Assembly (NCBI GenBank): GCA_020638655.1
Contig: JACKIC010000002.1
Coordinates: forward strand, 310,001 to 374,000
DNA: 64,000 nucleotides
Direction: 5' to 3'
Source of the DNA: Planctomycetota bacterium
GTDB taxonomy: Bacteria; Planctomycetota; UBA1135; UBA2386
Below are positions 25,346-34,457 of this stretch, one piece after another; within the stretch, counting starts at the first letter, position 1; every line of letters begins with the position of its first letter. The notes under the pieces are model-generated. The model ran no database searches, was not told where the DNA came from, and saw only the letters and a program-made list of their open reading frames with translations. Both the position numbers and the translations under genes were made by a program.

Positions 25346-27397
25346 ATGATCCGTTCTGCCGCCATCACGCTCGCCCTGCTCGCCCCCGGGCTCGTCGATA
25401 CCCGCTGTCCCGCCCAGGTGCCCGCCGAGGTGATCGCGCGCGCGCCCGAACTGCTGCGCCCCGGCCTGTCGTCGCCGCAACGCGCGATCCGCCGCGACGT
25501 GCCGCTGACGCGCGCGATCGCCCGCGCGATGGCCGCCGGCACGCGCGACTTCACCGGGCGGCCCGGGCCGAACTACTGGCAGCTGCAGACCGACTACACG
25601 ATCGAGGCGCAGCTCGATCGGCCCAACCTGTCGATCGTCGGCAAGGAGACGATCGCGGTGCGCAACCACAGCCCCGAGGCGCTGACGCGCCTGGTGCTGC
25701 GGCTCGACCACAACCTGTTCCGCGAACGGGCGCAGCACGGCGCGTCGGTGCCGGCCGAGATCACCGACGGCATGGTGATCACGCGTCTTTCGATCGACGG
25801 CGGGGAGGTCGACCTCACCTCGCGACCGGGGCGTCGGCGCCGCGGCGGTGACGAAGGCGGCGGTGGCGCCGCGTCGGTGTTCGGCCTCACCAGCACGGTC
25901 GCCACCGTGCGCCTGGGCAAGCCGATCGCGCCCGGGGCGACGGCGTCGCTGCAGATCGAGTGGCATACGAAGCTGCCGGGCGGCGACGGCGGCGCCGGCC
26001 ACCGCATGACGCAGCGCTGGGACGACACGCTGTTCCAGCCGACGCAGTGGTATCCGCGCCTGGCCGTGTTCGACGACCTCAACGGCTGGAACGACGACCC
26101 GTACCTGGGGCCAGCCGAGTTCTACAACAACTTCGGGCGCTTCGACGTGCGCATCGACGTGCCCGCGGGCTGGATCGTCAGCGGCACCGGCGTGCTGCAG
26201 AACCCTGGCGAAGTGCTCACCCCGACCGCGCGCGAACGACTCGCCAAGGTGCTCGACAGCGACGAGGACGTGATCATCGTCGGCGACGACGAGGTCGGTC
26301 CCGGTCAGGCCACCGCCGCGCCCGCCGCGGGCAGCGACCGGCTGGTCTGGCACTTCGTCGCCGAGCAGGTCAACGACTTCGCCTGGGCGACGGCGCAGAA
26401 GTTCGACTGGAAGGCGACGCGCGCGACGATCCCGGGCGTGGGGCCGATCCCGATCCACATGCTCTACCTGCCCGAACGCGCCAACCGGTTCCGCAACGCC
26501 GGACCGATCGCGCGCCACGCGCTGCAGTTCTACTCGTCGCTGTGGGTGCCGTATCCGTTCCCGCAGCTGACCATGCAGGACGGGCCGAGTGCCGGCATGG
26601 AGTATCCGATGGTGATCAACTCCAACCAGGGCGCCGCCGACCACGAGACCGCGCACCAGTGGTGGCCGATGATGGTCGGCAACAACGAGACGCGCTACGG
26701 CTGGATGGACGAGGGCTTCAACACCTACATGAACATCCTGTCGGCGGCGGACTCGCGCGGTCGCGCGCCGAGCCTCGACGGCCGCGGCCGCAACTACGGG
26801 CAGATCAGCGGCGACGAGAGCGAGCCGCCGATGATGTGGAACGCCAACTACTCGGGCGACATGTACGGCTTCACGACCTACGAGAAGGCGCCGATGATGC
26901 TGTCGATGCTGGGCGGCATCGTCGGCGACGAGGCGGTGCAGAAGGCGATGCGGGAGTACGCGCGCGTCTGGGCGTTCAAGCACCCCTCGCCGTGGGACTT
27001 CGTGTTCTTGATGAACAACGAGCTCGGCCGCGACCTCGGCTGGTTCTGGTACTACTGGCTGTGGACCACCGAGTCGGTCGACGGCTCGATCCAGAGCGTG
27101 CGCGACGAAGACGGGCAGACGGTCGTCGTCGTGCATCAGGCCGGGCAGATGCCGTCGCCGGTGGTGCTGCGCGTCGAGTTCGAGCCCGGTGATGCCGCGC
27201 CGACGCCGATGGCCAACGCCGTGATGCAGGACGACGGCAGCGCCCTGGTGACCTGGCCCGTCGACGTCTGGTTCGACGGCCTGCGCACGTTCGAAGCGCG
27301 GTTGAAGTTCGGCGCGCGCAAGGTGAGCAAGGTCACGCTCGACCCGGCCGGTCGCTTCCCCGATCGCGACAAGGACGACAACGTCTGGACGCGCTGA
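25346..27397 (+). CDS. Secreted M1-family metallopeptidase
   Basis: 683 residues with a signal peptide (MIRSAAITLALLAPGLV). An M1 N-terminal beta domain (about 75-330) precedes the catalytic domain. The zinc site is HETAHQWWPMMVGNNE with H433, E434, H437, and the third ligand E456 in GWMDEGFNTY, an exact HExxH-18-E spacing. GMEYPMV upstream stands in for the GxMEN substrate motif. It is an extracytoplasmic aminopeptidase-type enzyme; specificity cannot be read from the sequence. An Arg/Gly-rich insert (RPGRRRRGGDEGGGG) lies near residue 160. ATG 25346 is preceded at 45 bases by a TAAGGT box. It is divergent from the S46 dipeptidyl-peptidase, which suggests a shared peptide-degradation role. 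Confidence 0.95.
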   Translation: MIRSAAITLALLAPGLVDTRCPAQVPAEVIARAPELLRPGLSSPQRAIRRDVPLTRAIARAMAAGTRDFTGRPGPNYWQLQTDYTIEAQLDRPNLSIVGKETIAVRNHSPEALTRLVLRLDHNLFRERAQHGASVPAEITDGMVITRLSIDGGEVDLTSRPGRRRRGGDEGGGGAASVFGLTSTVATVRLGKPIAPGATASLQIEWHTKLPGGDGGAGHRMTQRWDDTLFQPTQWYPRLAVFDDLNGWNDDPYLGPAEFYNNFGRFDVRIDVPAGWIVSGTGVLQNPGEVLTPTARERLAKVLDSDEDVIIVGDDEVGPGQATAAPAAGSDRLVWHFVAEQVNDFAWATAQKFDWKATRATIPGVGPIPIHMLYLPERANRFRNAGPIARHALQFYSSLWVPYPFPQLTMQDGPSAGMEYPMVINSNQGAADHETAHQWWPMMVGNNETRYGWMDEGFNTYMNILSAADSRGRAPSLDGRGRNYGQISGDESEPPMMWNANYSGDMYGFTTYEKAPMMLSMLGGIVGDEAVQKAMREYARVWAFKHPSPWDFVFLMNNELGRDLGWFWYYWLWTTESVDGSIQSVRDEDGQTVVVVHQAGQMPSPVVLRVEFEPGDAAPTPMANAVMQDDGSALVTWPVDVWFDGLRTFEARLKFGARKVSKVTLDPAGRFPDRDKDDNVWTR

Positions 27398-27409
27398 GCC
27401 GGCCGGCGT

Positions 27410-27421
27410 CGTCGGCCGACG
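27410..27421 (+). terminator. Palindrome after the M1 peptidase gene
   Basis: CGTCGGCCGACG, a perfect 12-base palindrome 12 bases after the stop, next to GCCGGCCGGC. GC-rich and without a U-tract. Confidence 0.35.
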
Positions 27422-27489
27422 GCGCATGCCGGGGCGCGGGATTCCTCCAGCGGTCCGCCGCGGAACGTCGATGCGATGGGGTGTTCCGC

Positions 27490-27495
27490 TAGAGT
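27490..27495 (+). promoter_or_regulatory. Putative -10 box of the FMN-dependent enzyme gene (leaderless)
   Basis: TAGAGT, then six bases, then ATG 27502. No Shine-Dalgarno sequence exists between, so the transcript probably begins at the start codon. Confidence 0.55.
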
Positions 27496-27501
27496 CGCCG
27501 C

Positions 27502-29106
27502 ATGCGTCGCCAATTCCTGATCGTCTCCATCGTGCTGATGGTCGCCCTCGCGGCGCTGTCGTGGGTGTGGCCGCCGGTCCTGTGGTCGTTGCTGGTGTTC
27601 GGGCCGCTGCTCGCCGCCGGCTACCAGGACTACTTCCAGCAGCGGCAGGCGATCCGGCGCAACTTCCCGATCCTGGGGCGCTTTCGCTACCTGTTCGAGG
27701 CGATCCGCCCCGAGATCAACCAGTACTTCGTCGAGTCCAACACCGACGGGCGGCCGTTCAGCCGCGACGAGCGGTCCGTGGTCTACCAGCGCGCCAAGGA
27801 CACGCTCGACACGGTGCCGTTCGGCACGCGGCTCGACGTCTACCAGCCCGGCTACGAGTGGATGAACCACTCGCTCGCGCCGCTGCACGTCGACCCCGCG
27901 ACGCTGCGCGTCACCATCGGCGGGCCCGCCTGCACCCAGCCGTACGACGCCAGCCTGCTCAACATCTCGGCGATGAGCTACGGCTCGCTGAGCGGCAACG
28001 CGATCCGCGCGCTCAACGGCGGCGCCCGGGACGGGGGCTTCGCGCACAACACCGGCGAAGGCGGGATCTCGCCGCATCACCTCGCCAACGGCGGCGACCT
28101 GATCTGGCAGATCGGCACCGGCTACTTCGGCTGCCGCAACGCCGACGGCGGCTTCGACCCCGAGCTGTTCGCCAAGAACGCGAGCCGGCCCGAGGTGAAG
28201 ATGATCGAGCTCAAGCTGTCGCAGGGGGCCAAACCCGGCCACGGCGGCATCCTTCCCGCGGCCAAGGTCACGCCCGAGATCGCCGCGATCCGCCACGTGC
28301 CGCTCGGCAAGGACGTGCTGTCGCCGCCGGGCCACAGCGCCTTCTCGACCCCGGTCGAGATGATGCACTTCCTGGCGACGATGCGCGAGTTGTCGGGCGG
28401 CAAGCCGGTCGGCTTCAAGCTGTGCCTGGGCAAGCGCCGCGAGTTCCTGGCGCTGTGCAAGGCGATGGTGGCCACCGGCGTCACCCCGGACTACATCGCC
28501 GTCGACGGCGGCGAAGGCGGCACGGGCGCGGCGCCGGTCGAGTTCACCAACCGGGTCGGTTCGCCGGCCGTCGAGGCGATCGCGTTCGTGCACAACGCCC
28601 TGGTCGGGTTCGGCGTGCGCGACCGCGTGCGCGTCCTGGCCGCAGGCCGCATCACCACCGGCTTCGGTGTGCTCAAGGCGCTGATGCTCGGCGCCGACCT
28701 GGTCTACTCGGCGCGCGGCATGATGCTCGCGCTCGGCTGCATCCAGGCGCTGCGCTGCAACGCCAACGTCTGTCCGACCGGCGTCGCGACGCAGGACCCG
28801 CACCTCGAGGCGGGCCTGGTGGTGACCGACAAGCGGCGTCGCGTCGCGTCGTTCCACCGCGAGACCCTCGCCAGCGTCGCCGAGCTGCTCGGCGCCATGG
28901 GCTTGAGCTCGACGCGGCAGCTGCGGCCGTGGCACCTGATGCGCCGCGTCAGTCCGACCGAGGTGCGCCACTACGGCGAACTGTTCCACTACCTGCAGAG
29001 CGGCGACCTGCTCGGCGACGACCCGCCGGCAGACTACGCGCGGGCGCTGCGCGCCGCTTCGGCGCACACGTTCGCGTCGACCAGCGACGACCCAATACCC
29101 GTCTGA
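27502..29106 (+). CDS. FMN-binding glutamate-synthase-like protein, membrane anchored
   Basis: 534 residues. Two N-terminal hydrophobic stretches (about 6-25 and 27-40) are followed by the FMN-binding TIM-barrel domain of the glutamate synthase large subunit. Landmarks are ISAMSYGSLSGNAIRALNGGA, HNTGEGGISPHHL, KLSQGAKPGHGG, the FMN/phosphate motif YIAVDGGEGGTGAAPVEF and a cysteine-containing LRCNANVCPTGVATQDP. It lacks the amidotransferase and GXGXG domains, as do the stand-alone archaeal-type GltS-like proteins. Whether it makes glutamate or carries out another FMN reaction is open. A TAGAGT box lies six bases before the ATG. The short sequence CCCGTCTGATC spanning its stop recurs 17 bases later. 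Convergent with the next gene. Confidence 0.92.
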   Translation: MRRQFLIVSIVLMVALAALSWVWPPVLWSLLVFGPLLAAGYQDYFQQRQAIRRNFPILGRFRYLFEAIRPEINQYFVESNTDGRPFSRDERSVVYQRAKDTLDTVPFGTRLDVYQPGYEWMNHSLAPLHVDPATLRVTIGGPACTQPYDASLLNISAMSYGSLSGNAIRALNGGARDGGFAHNTGEGGISPHHLANGGDLIWQIGTGYFGCRNADGGFDPELFAKNASRPEVKMIELKLSQGAKPGHGGILPAAKVTPEIAAIRHVPLGKDVLSPPGHSAFSTPVEMMHFLATMRELSGGKPVGFKLCLGKRREFLALCKAMVATGVTPDYIAVDGGEGGTGAAPVEFTNRVGSPAVEAIAFVHNALVGFGVRDRVRVLAAGRITTGFGVLKALMLGADLVYSARGMMLALGCIQALRCNANVCPTGVATQDPHLEAGLVVTDKRRRVASFHRETLASVAELLGAMGLSSTRQLRPWHLMRRVSPTEVRHYGELFHYLQSGDLLGDDPPADYARALRAASAHTFASTSDDPIPV

Positions 29107-29128
29107 TCGCGTTGCCCGTCTGATCACG

Positions 29129-29163
29129 GTGCCGGCCGCCGCGGCTCAGCGCGGCAGCGGCAC
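29129..29163 (-). terminator. Stop-codon-centred hairpin of the 390-residue protein gene
   Basis: Arms of 12 paired bases in two blocks (GTGCCG/CGGCAC and GCCGCG/CGCGGC) around a six-base loop that contains the TGA stop. Strong hairpin lying between two convergent genes; no U-tract. Confidence 0.6.
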
Positions 29164-30318
29164 GAGCACGCCGCGCATCTTGGCGAGCTTCTGCTTCTGC
29201 TCGGGCGTCAGGTTCACCTGCCGGTTGATCTCGCGCATGATCGCGAGCTGGTGGCGCAGCGCGGTGGTCATGCGGCCCGAACGCAGCATGTGCAGCTTCG
29301 TCTCGGTCTTGTCGGCCGGGTCCTGCCACAGGTCGGTGGCAGCGGTGGCCATGCGCTCGACGATGTTGCGCACCGCGCCGGCGGTGGCCTCGTCGAGGCC
29401 GAGCTGCTCGCCGAGGCGGTTGCTCGCCAGGCGCGCGAAGTCGATCGCGTTCTTCGCCGGGATCGGCTGCGCGTAGGGGCGCGTCATCAGGCCGGTGCCG
29501 AACAGGTTGGCGCCGTCGTGATCGGCGCCCTCGGGGTAGATCTGGGCGTGCTGTTCGGGCGTCAGCCGGCTGCCGACCTCCTCGTAGAAGCGGTCCTTCA
29601 TCTCGGTCTCGGCGAGCAGCTGCTCGAGGGCGAACTCGTGCTGGCCGTTGGCGATCGTCTCGTTCTCGACGCTGAACGTCTGCACGAGGCCCGCGATCTT
29701 CGCCTGCTGCGCCGCGTCGAGCGCGAGGCCGCCCGCCGCCAGCGTGCTGGCCAGCGTGTTGGCGACGAACAGCGGGTGGGTGTAGTTGCCGTTGGTGCCG
29801 AAGCCGGGCGCGCCCGACGCGAGCAGCGCCGGCACCTGCTCCACGAGCTTGCTGTTGAGGGACTGGATCTGCACCGCGAGCTCGGGCGGCACCTCGCCGG
29901 TCTCCTCGAGCGCCGCGAGCATCTTCACGAGCAGCGGCTGCATCTCCTTGGTGACCTCGCCCATCACCTGCCAGTCGACCTTGGCCAGCGCCTCGGCATA
30001 GCGCGGGTCGTCGAACGCGAACTTCGGCTGCGCGCCGGTCGCGGCGACCTCGGGGGGCGGCGGCGGTGGCGGCTCTTCGATCCGCGGGGCGGCGTCGCGG
30101 GACGGGGCGGCCGCGTCCGCCGCTTCGAGCTCACGCAAGCGGTCGCGAAGGCGCGCGTTCTCGGCCCGCAGGCCATCGTCCTCGCTGCCCGTGGCCGCGC
30201 CGGCCTCGCCACCGGCCAGCGCCGGCGCACCGCCGTAGAGCGTGTGCCAGGTGATCACTCCGACGATCGCCGCGATCGAGAGGGCGGCGGTGAGCGCGAG
30301 GAAGTTCTTGCTGTTCAT
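29146..30318 (-). CDS. Membrane-anchored coiled-coil protein with LTPEQ motifs (hypothetical)
   Basis: 390 residues from ATG 30318; longer frames upstream are Arg-rich and unlikely to be used. One N-terminal transmembrane helix (about 7-26, LTAALSIAAIVGVITWHTL) is followed by a Gly/Ala linker, a short coiled coil (LRAENARLRDRLRELEA) and a run of seven prolines. The C-terminal part is helical, with LTPEQHAQIY and, near the end, VNLTPEQKQKLAKMRG. Such LTPEQ motifs occur in Spy/CpxP-like periplasmic proteins, but the rest does not fit well enough to name it. It is predicted to face the periplasm. Its last codons form one arm of a hairpin with the stop codon in the loop. Confidence 0.8.
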   Translation of the reverse strand: MNSKNFLALTAALSIAAIVGVITWHTLYGGAPALAGGEAGAATGSEDDGLRAENARLRDRLRELEAADAAAPSRDAAPRIEEPPPPPPPEVAATGAQPKFAFDDPRYAEALAKVDWQVMGEVTKEMQPLLVKMLAALEETGEVPPELAVQIQSLNSKLVEQVPALLASGAPGFGTNGNYTHPLFVANTLASTLAAGGLALDAAQQAKIAGLVQTFSVENETIANGQHEFALEQLLAETEMKDRFYEEVGSRLTPEQHAQIYPEGADHDGANLFGTGLMTRPYAQPIPAKNAIDFARLASNRLGEQLGLDEATAGAVRNIVERMATAATDLWQDPADKTETKLHMLRSGRMTTALRHQLAIMREINRQVNLTPEQKQKLAKMRGVLVPLPR

Positions 30319-30454
30319 GGCGACCCCAGTGGCCGCAGTGTCGGCGCGTCGGTCGCCGGGGGCCAACTCTTTGTGTCCGTGCGTGCCCGGCCAGGTGCCA
30401 GGAAAATGGCCCGCGAAGGTGCGCGTGCGTGCCACAGCGGTCACCATGCCGGCC

Positions 30455-31960
30455 ATGAAGCAGCCACGTCTCGTCCACGGCCTCGCCGTCGCCGCCTTGA
30501 CCTGCAGCGCGGTGCTCGTCCCCGCACAGGCGGCGCCGCCGCCGGCTCCCGAGAGCGCTCCGCAGCGTTTCGTGACCCGTCACGAACTGGCGACGGCCGG
30601 CGGCAAGCTCGCCTACACGGCCACCGCCGGCGAGACCGTGCTGCGCGACGGCAAGGGCGAGCCGCGGGCCAGCTTCTTCACCTGGGCCTACACCGCGGAC
30701 GGCGCCGACCCGGCCCAGCGCCCGATCACCTTCGTGTTCAACGGCGGGCCCGGTTCGGCGTCGGTCTGGCTGCACCTGGGGCTGGTCGGGCCCAAGCGCG
30801 TGGTCGTGCCCAGCGACGCCGAACACGCCGGCGCGCCGCCCTATGGGCTGCGGGACAACACCGAGTCGATCCTCGACGTCACCGACCTGGTCTGCATCGA
30901 CCCGATCGGCACGGGTTTCAGCCGCGCGCTCGGCGCGGCGAAGGACGCCGACTTCTGGGGCTTCGACGAAGACGCGGCGTCGATCGCCGACTTCATCCGG
31001 CGCTACCTCACCGAGAACCGGCGTTGGGCGTCCCCGAAGTACCTCTTGGGGGAGAGCTACGGCGGCACGCGCGGCGCCCTGCTTCTGCAGCAGATGCAGG
31101 GCGGGCTGACGGCGACGATGTTCAACGGCGCGATGTTCGTCTCGCCGGCGTTCGACCTCGAGCTCGTCGACGGCACCGGCAGCGACCTCGAGGCCGTGTT
31201 GCTGCTGCCGACCCTCGCGGCCGTCGCCGCCTATCACCGGGCGCTGCCCGAGCCGCCGGAGGATCTCGACGCGTTCCTGCAGGAGGCGCGGCGTTTCGCG
31301 CGCGAGGTGTACCAGCCGGCGCTGTTCGCGGGGCAGGACCTGCCTGCCGATCGCCGCGCGGCCGTGCTCGCCGGGCTGCACCGCTTCACGGGCCTGTCCG
31401 AGGACTATCTCGACCGCGCCCGGTTGCGGCTCGACGCCGGCCGCTTCCAGCGCGAACTGCTGCGCAGCCGCGGCCTCGTCGTCGGCCGCCTCGACGGGCG
31501 CTTCACCGGCACCGAACTCAACGACGTCGGTGAGTTGCCGAGCGAGGACCCGATGGGGCCCGCGATCAGTGGCGCCTACGTGGCCACGTTCCTCGACTAC
31601 GTGGCCAGCGAGCTCGAAGTGCGCATGGACCGGGACTACCAGGTGTTCTCACCCGACGCCGGCGGGGCGTGGCAACGCGGCAAGAAGTACGGCGCGCCCT
31701 TTGCCGGGTGGTTCGACGTCAAGTTGAACCTCGGCCGGGCGATGGCCAGCAACCCCAAGCTGCGCCTGTTCGTCGCCAGCGGGCTCTACGACCACGCCAC
31801 GACCTTCTTCGCCGCCGAATACGTGATGGCGCGGCCCTACATCGATCGGCAGCGGGTCACCGTGAAGCACTATCCGTCCGGCCACATGATGTACCTGCAC
31901 CAGCCGTCGCTGCAGCAGCTGGCGGCGGACCTGCGCGCGTTCGTCACCGCGGGCGGTTGA
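30455..31960 (+). CDS. Secreted S10-family serine carboxypeptidase
   Basis: 501 residues. ATG 30455 gives a good signal peptide (MKQPRLVHGLAVAALTC, then VPAQA); ATG 30446 is three codons upstream. It has the alpha/beta-hydrolase fold of S10 peptidases: VFNGGPGSASVW forms the oxyanion region, LGESYGGTRGALL carries the nucleophile S201, and FVASGLYDHATTF and VKHYPSGHMMYLH supply the Asp and His of the triad. It releases C-terminal amino acids outside the cytoplasm. Planctomycetes and proteobacteria carry this bacterial S10 type. It ends one base before the stop of the convergent Rsm22 gene. Confidence 0.95.
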   Translation: MKQPRLVHGLAVAALTCSAVLVPAQAAPPPAPESAPQRFVTRHELATAGGKLAYTATAGETVLRDGKGEPRASFFTWAYTADGADPAQRPITFVFNGGPGSASVWLHLGLVGPKRVVVPSDAEHAGAPPYGLRDNTESILDVTDLVCIDPIGTGFSRALGAAKDADFWGFDEDAASIADFIRRYLTENRRWASPKYLLGESYGGTRGALLLQQMQGGLTATMFNGAMFVSPAFDLELVDGTGSDLEAVLLLPTLAAVAAYHRALPEPPEDLDAFLQEARRFAREVYQPALFAGQDLPADRRAAVLAGLHRFTGLSEDYLDRARLRLDAGRFQRELLRSRGLVVGRLDGRFTGTELNDVGELPSEDPMGPAISGAYVATFLDYVASELEVRMDRDYQVFSPDAGGAWQRGKKYGAPFAGWFDVKLNLGRAMASNPKLRLFVASGLYDHATTFFAAEYVMARPYIDRQRVTVKHYPSGHMMYLHQPSLQQLAADLRAFVTAGG

Positions 31961-31961
31961 C

Positions 31962-32918
31962 CTACGGCGCAGCCGGCGGCAACCAGCGCACCGTCTGCGG
32001 CTCCTTCTTGAGCGCGCGGAAGGTCGCGGGGTCGTGGCGCTTGGCGACGCGCGTCTCCTGCAGTCCCGCGGCGGTGCAGAGCTGCACGCGGTGCTCGTGT
32101 TTGCCGAGGTCGCTGCGGCCGAGCAGCCGGTGCGGCGGCGCGGGCAGCGGCGACGGCTCGCGGTCCAAAGCCAGGAACGCGTAGGGCAGCGAGCGCAGGT
32201 CGATGCCGAGTTCGCGCGCGGTCAGCACCCATTCTCCGGTGGTGAACACCTCGGGCGGCGGCGCGGCGAAGAAGTGGCACCAGTCGTCGCGGCGCGCGAG
32301 GGCCGGGCAGTCGGTCGCGTGCGGACACGGCGCGATCACCGCGAACGTCGGCAGCAGCCGCGCGCGCAGCTCGCCGAGCCGCCGCGAGGTCGCCTTGTTG
32401 CCCGGCTCGACGAGCACCACGCGCCGGCTGCGCGCGATCAGCTCCTGCAGCGCTGCGGCGCCGCGCTCGTCGAGCTCGCCGAGCACGTGGCTGACCAGCA
32501 GCACGTCGGGGCGCACGTCGGCGAGGTCGGGCGCGGCGCGGGCGCGCAGCCGGTCGTCGTCGGCGACCACCGCGCGCGCTGCGAACCGCATCGCCGCGGG
32601 AGAGCGGTCGTGGCAGAGCACCTCGCGGGCGCCGAATCGCCGCGCGAATCGCCGCGCCGCGATGCCGGTGCCGCAGCCGTAGTCGAGCACGACTGCGTGG
32701 TCGTCGCGTCGCCAGCCGCGGTCCTCGCACTCGGCCATGGCCGCGTCCCACTTCCAGCCGATGCGCGCCGCGAACACGCGGTCGTAGGCGCGCAGGTCGC
32801 CGTCGTCGCGCCAGTAGTCGGGCAGGGCGCCGTCGCCGCGGTCCTCGGCGAGGAACAGTTCCCGCAGGCGGTGCAGGCGGATCATCAGGTCGCGCGACGG
32901 GGGCATCGCGCGCAGCAT
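31962..32918 (-). CDS. Rsm22/METTL17-like ribosomal small-subunit methyltransferase family protein
   Basis: 318 residues. The SAM-binding motif is VLDYGCGTGIAARRFA, followed by the acidic turn LCHDRSP. The family-specific cysteine cluster is VIAPCPHATDCPALARRDDWCHFF; in relatives (mitochondrial Rsm22/METTL17) the equivalent cysteines bind a 4Fe-4S cluster. The remaining C-terminal part is a beta-rich extension (YAFLALDREPS). Relatives associate with the assembling small ribosomal subunit; methyl transfer is not proven for most. ATG 32918 is used, ATG 32906 is possible; neither has a Shine-Dalgarno sequence. It stands alone, convergent with the S10 peptidase gene. Confidence 0.9.
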   Translation of the reverse strand: MLRAMPPSRDLMIRLHRLRELFLAEDRGDGALPDYWRDDGDLRAYDRVFAARIGWKWDAAMAECEDRGWRRDDHAVVLDYGCGTGIAARRFARRFGAREVLCHDRSPAAMRFAARAVVADDDRLRARAAPDLADVRPDVLLVSHVLGELDERGAAALQELIARSRRVVLVEPGNKATSRRLGELRARLLPTFAVIAPCPHATDCPALARRDDWCHFFAAPPPEVFTTGEWVLTARELGIDLRSLPYAFLALDREPSPLPAPPHRLLGRSDLGKHEHRVQLCTAAGLQETRVAKRHDPATFRALKKEPQTVRWLPPAAP

Positions 32919-32956
32919 CGCCCATCGGCGGTCCGGGCGCGAGCGCGCAGGCGGGA

Positions 32957-32971
32957 GGCGCGATCAGCGCC
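32957..32971 (-). terminator. Stop-codon-centred small hairpin of the kelch-like gene
   Basis: GGCGC-GATCA-GCGCC; the stop (TCA on the plus strand) lies in the five-base loop. Confidence 0.4.
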
Positions 32972-34343
32972 CGCCGACCTGCAGCATCCAGCCGTCGCTG
33001 GCCGTGCCGAACGGCATCGCGAGGTCGAGGGCCTGGGCGTAGAGCCGCAGACCGAGCACGCCGGGGGCGTTGGGCACCGTCAGCGTCGACTGGGCCACGC
33101 GGCCGGTCGCGACCGCGACCACGACGCTGTCGGGCGAGACCAGCAGGTCGCACGAGGGGAAGCCGATGCTCCACAGCTGCAGCGGCAGCGGCGTGGCGCC
33201 GGCCTGGGTGTTCGAGAAGCCGAGCACGAACGCCGCGAGTCCGCCCGCCGTCGTCGTACCGGTCGTCATCGCGACCGTGTCGCCGAGCCAGGGCAGGCCG
33301 CTGACGCCGAGGGCATGCGGTTGCCAGCAGCCGTAGGCGAAGCGCTGTGCGACCGCGGGCTCGACCGGTTCGTAGCGCAGCTCTGCGGAGAGCGCGATCG
33401 TCGTCGTGCCGAAGCCCGACACCGTGCGCTGTTGGCCGCCGAAGAGTCGCACACACTGGAGCACCGGGTCGAAGGCGAGGCCGTGCAGATGGAAGCGCGG
33501 CACCGGCGGGCCCAGCGGCGCGCGCTGCTGCCAGGTGCTGCCGTCGAACTCCCACACGTCGCCGAGCGACTGGCCGGCGGCGTAGCCGCCCGCGAGCACC
33601 ACGCGGTCGCGCGGCGCGTCGTAGGCGATCGCGCTCGCCGAACGCGCCGGCGGCGACGTCGGCGTCGCGACCGCAGCGAAGGCGCCGCCGCTCCAGACGA
33701 AGGTGCCGTTGTTGGCCAGCGCCACGCAGCGGTGACGGGCGCCGTCGTAGGTCATCGCCGTCGCGCCCAGGGGGTTGCCCGTGCCGCTGGCGACGAGCAG
33801 CCACTGCCCGCCGTCGAACGTCCAGACTTCGTCGAGCGGCAGCGGCGGGCTGCCGACGGCGGCGCCTTCGCCACCCGCGAGGCGCACCACGCCGGCGGCC
33901 GCGTCGAAGCACATGCCGGCGCCGTGGCGCGGCGACGGCGCGAGCGGCAACGCCGCAGTGCGATCGTGCCAGCCCGTGGAGTCGAGCTCCCAGGTGTCCG
34001 CGAGCGGCGTTCCTTGGTAGTCGTAGCCGCCGAAGCAGACCGCGCGCTGCCGCAGCGCGTCGTAGGCGAAGGACGGTGCGAAGCGGAACCATGGTCCGTT
34101 GGCCGTTCCGGCGAGCTGCTGCCAGACCCCGGTGTTGCTGGCCACCGACCACGCTTCGCTGTTGTTCCAGCCGACGACGAAGGTGCGGTTGGCGGTGGGG
34201 TCGAAGGCAGCCGAGCAGGCGCCCTGCACGGGCAGGTAGGGCACCGCGACGCTCCAGCGGGTCTGCGCGAGCGCGGCGGGCGCCAGCAGCGGGATCGCGG
34301 CGAGCGCGAGCTGCACGGAGGTTGCGATGGGGCGCATGGGCAT
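32964..34343 (-). CDS. Secreted kelch-like beta-propeller protein with planctomycete C-terminal module
   Basis: 459 residues with a clear signal peptide (SVQLALAAIPLLAPAALAQ). Residues about 35-310 hold kelch-type repeats of the form fayD-xxRxRxVxFGG-xxxxxxxxDTWELDGxxW, for example RQRAVCFGGYDYQG, RDRVVLAGGY and CVRLFGGQQ. The C-terminal about 130 residues (from RFAYGCWQPHALGVSGLP) match the module repeated in other secreted proteins of this window: a YGxxC opening, an LGxxxxM stretch, a middle AAFVLGFS, then LPLQLWSIGFPSCDLLVSPD and LRLYAQALDL. This module may be a surface or secretion tag; that is inference. ATG 34343 is used. It is divergent from the thioredoxin/cyclase-fold gene. Confidence 0.88.
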   Translation of the reverse strand: MPMRPIATSVQLALAAIPLLAPAALAQTRWSVAVPYLPVQGACSAAFDPTANRTFVVGWNNSEAWSVASNTGVWQQLAGTANGPWFRFAPSFAYDALRQRAVCFGGYDYQGTPLADTWELDSTGWHDRTAALPLAPSPRHGAGMCFDAAAGVVRLAGGEGAAVGSPPLPLDEVWTFDGGQWLLVASGTGNPLGATAMTYDGARHRCVALANNGTFVWSGGAFAAVATPTSPPARSASAIAYDAPRDRVVLAGGYAAGQSLGDVWEFDGSTWQQRAPLGPPVPRFHLHGLAFDPVLQCVRLFGGQQRTVSGFGTTTIALSAELRYEPVEPAVAQRFAYGCWQPHALGVSGLPWLGDTVAMTTGTTTAGGLAAFVLGFSNTQAGATPLPLQLWSIGFPSCDLLVSPDSVVVAVATGRVAQSTLTVPNAPGVLGLRLYAQALDLAMPFGTASDGWMLQVGGR

Positions 34344-34457
34344 TGCGTGCCGTGATGGGGAGCGGGCTGCCGACCAGGGGGACTAGACAGGTTGCCGCCG
34401 CTGGTCACGCTCCCGCATCGATTTGACACCGGCGCGGGGCGGCGCGACGCTGCCGCG

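Noticed and set aside
24398..27427. A minus-strand open frame of about 1000 codons
   Set aside because: It runs antisense to the M1 peptidase and out of frame through the S46 gene. Low-complexity Arg/His/Val composition; both real genes have intact catalytic motifs.
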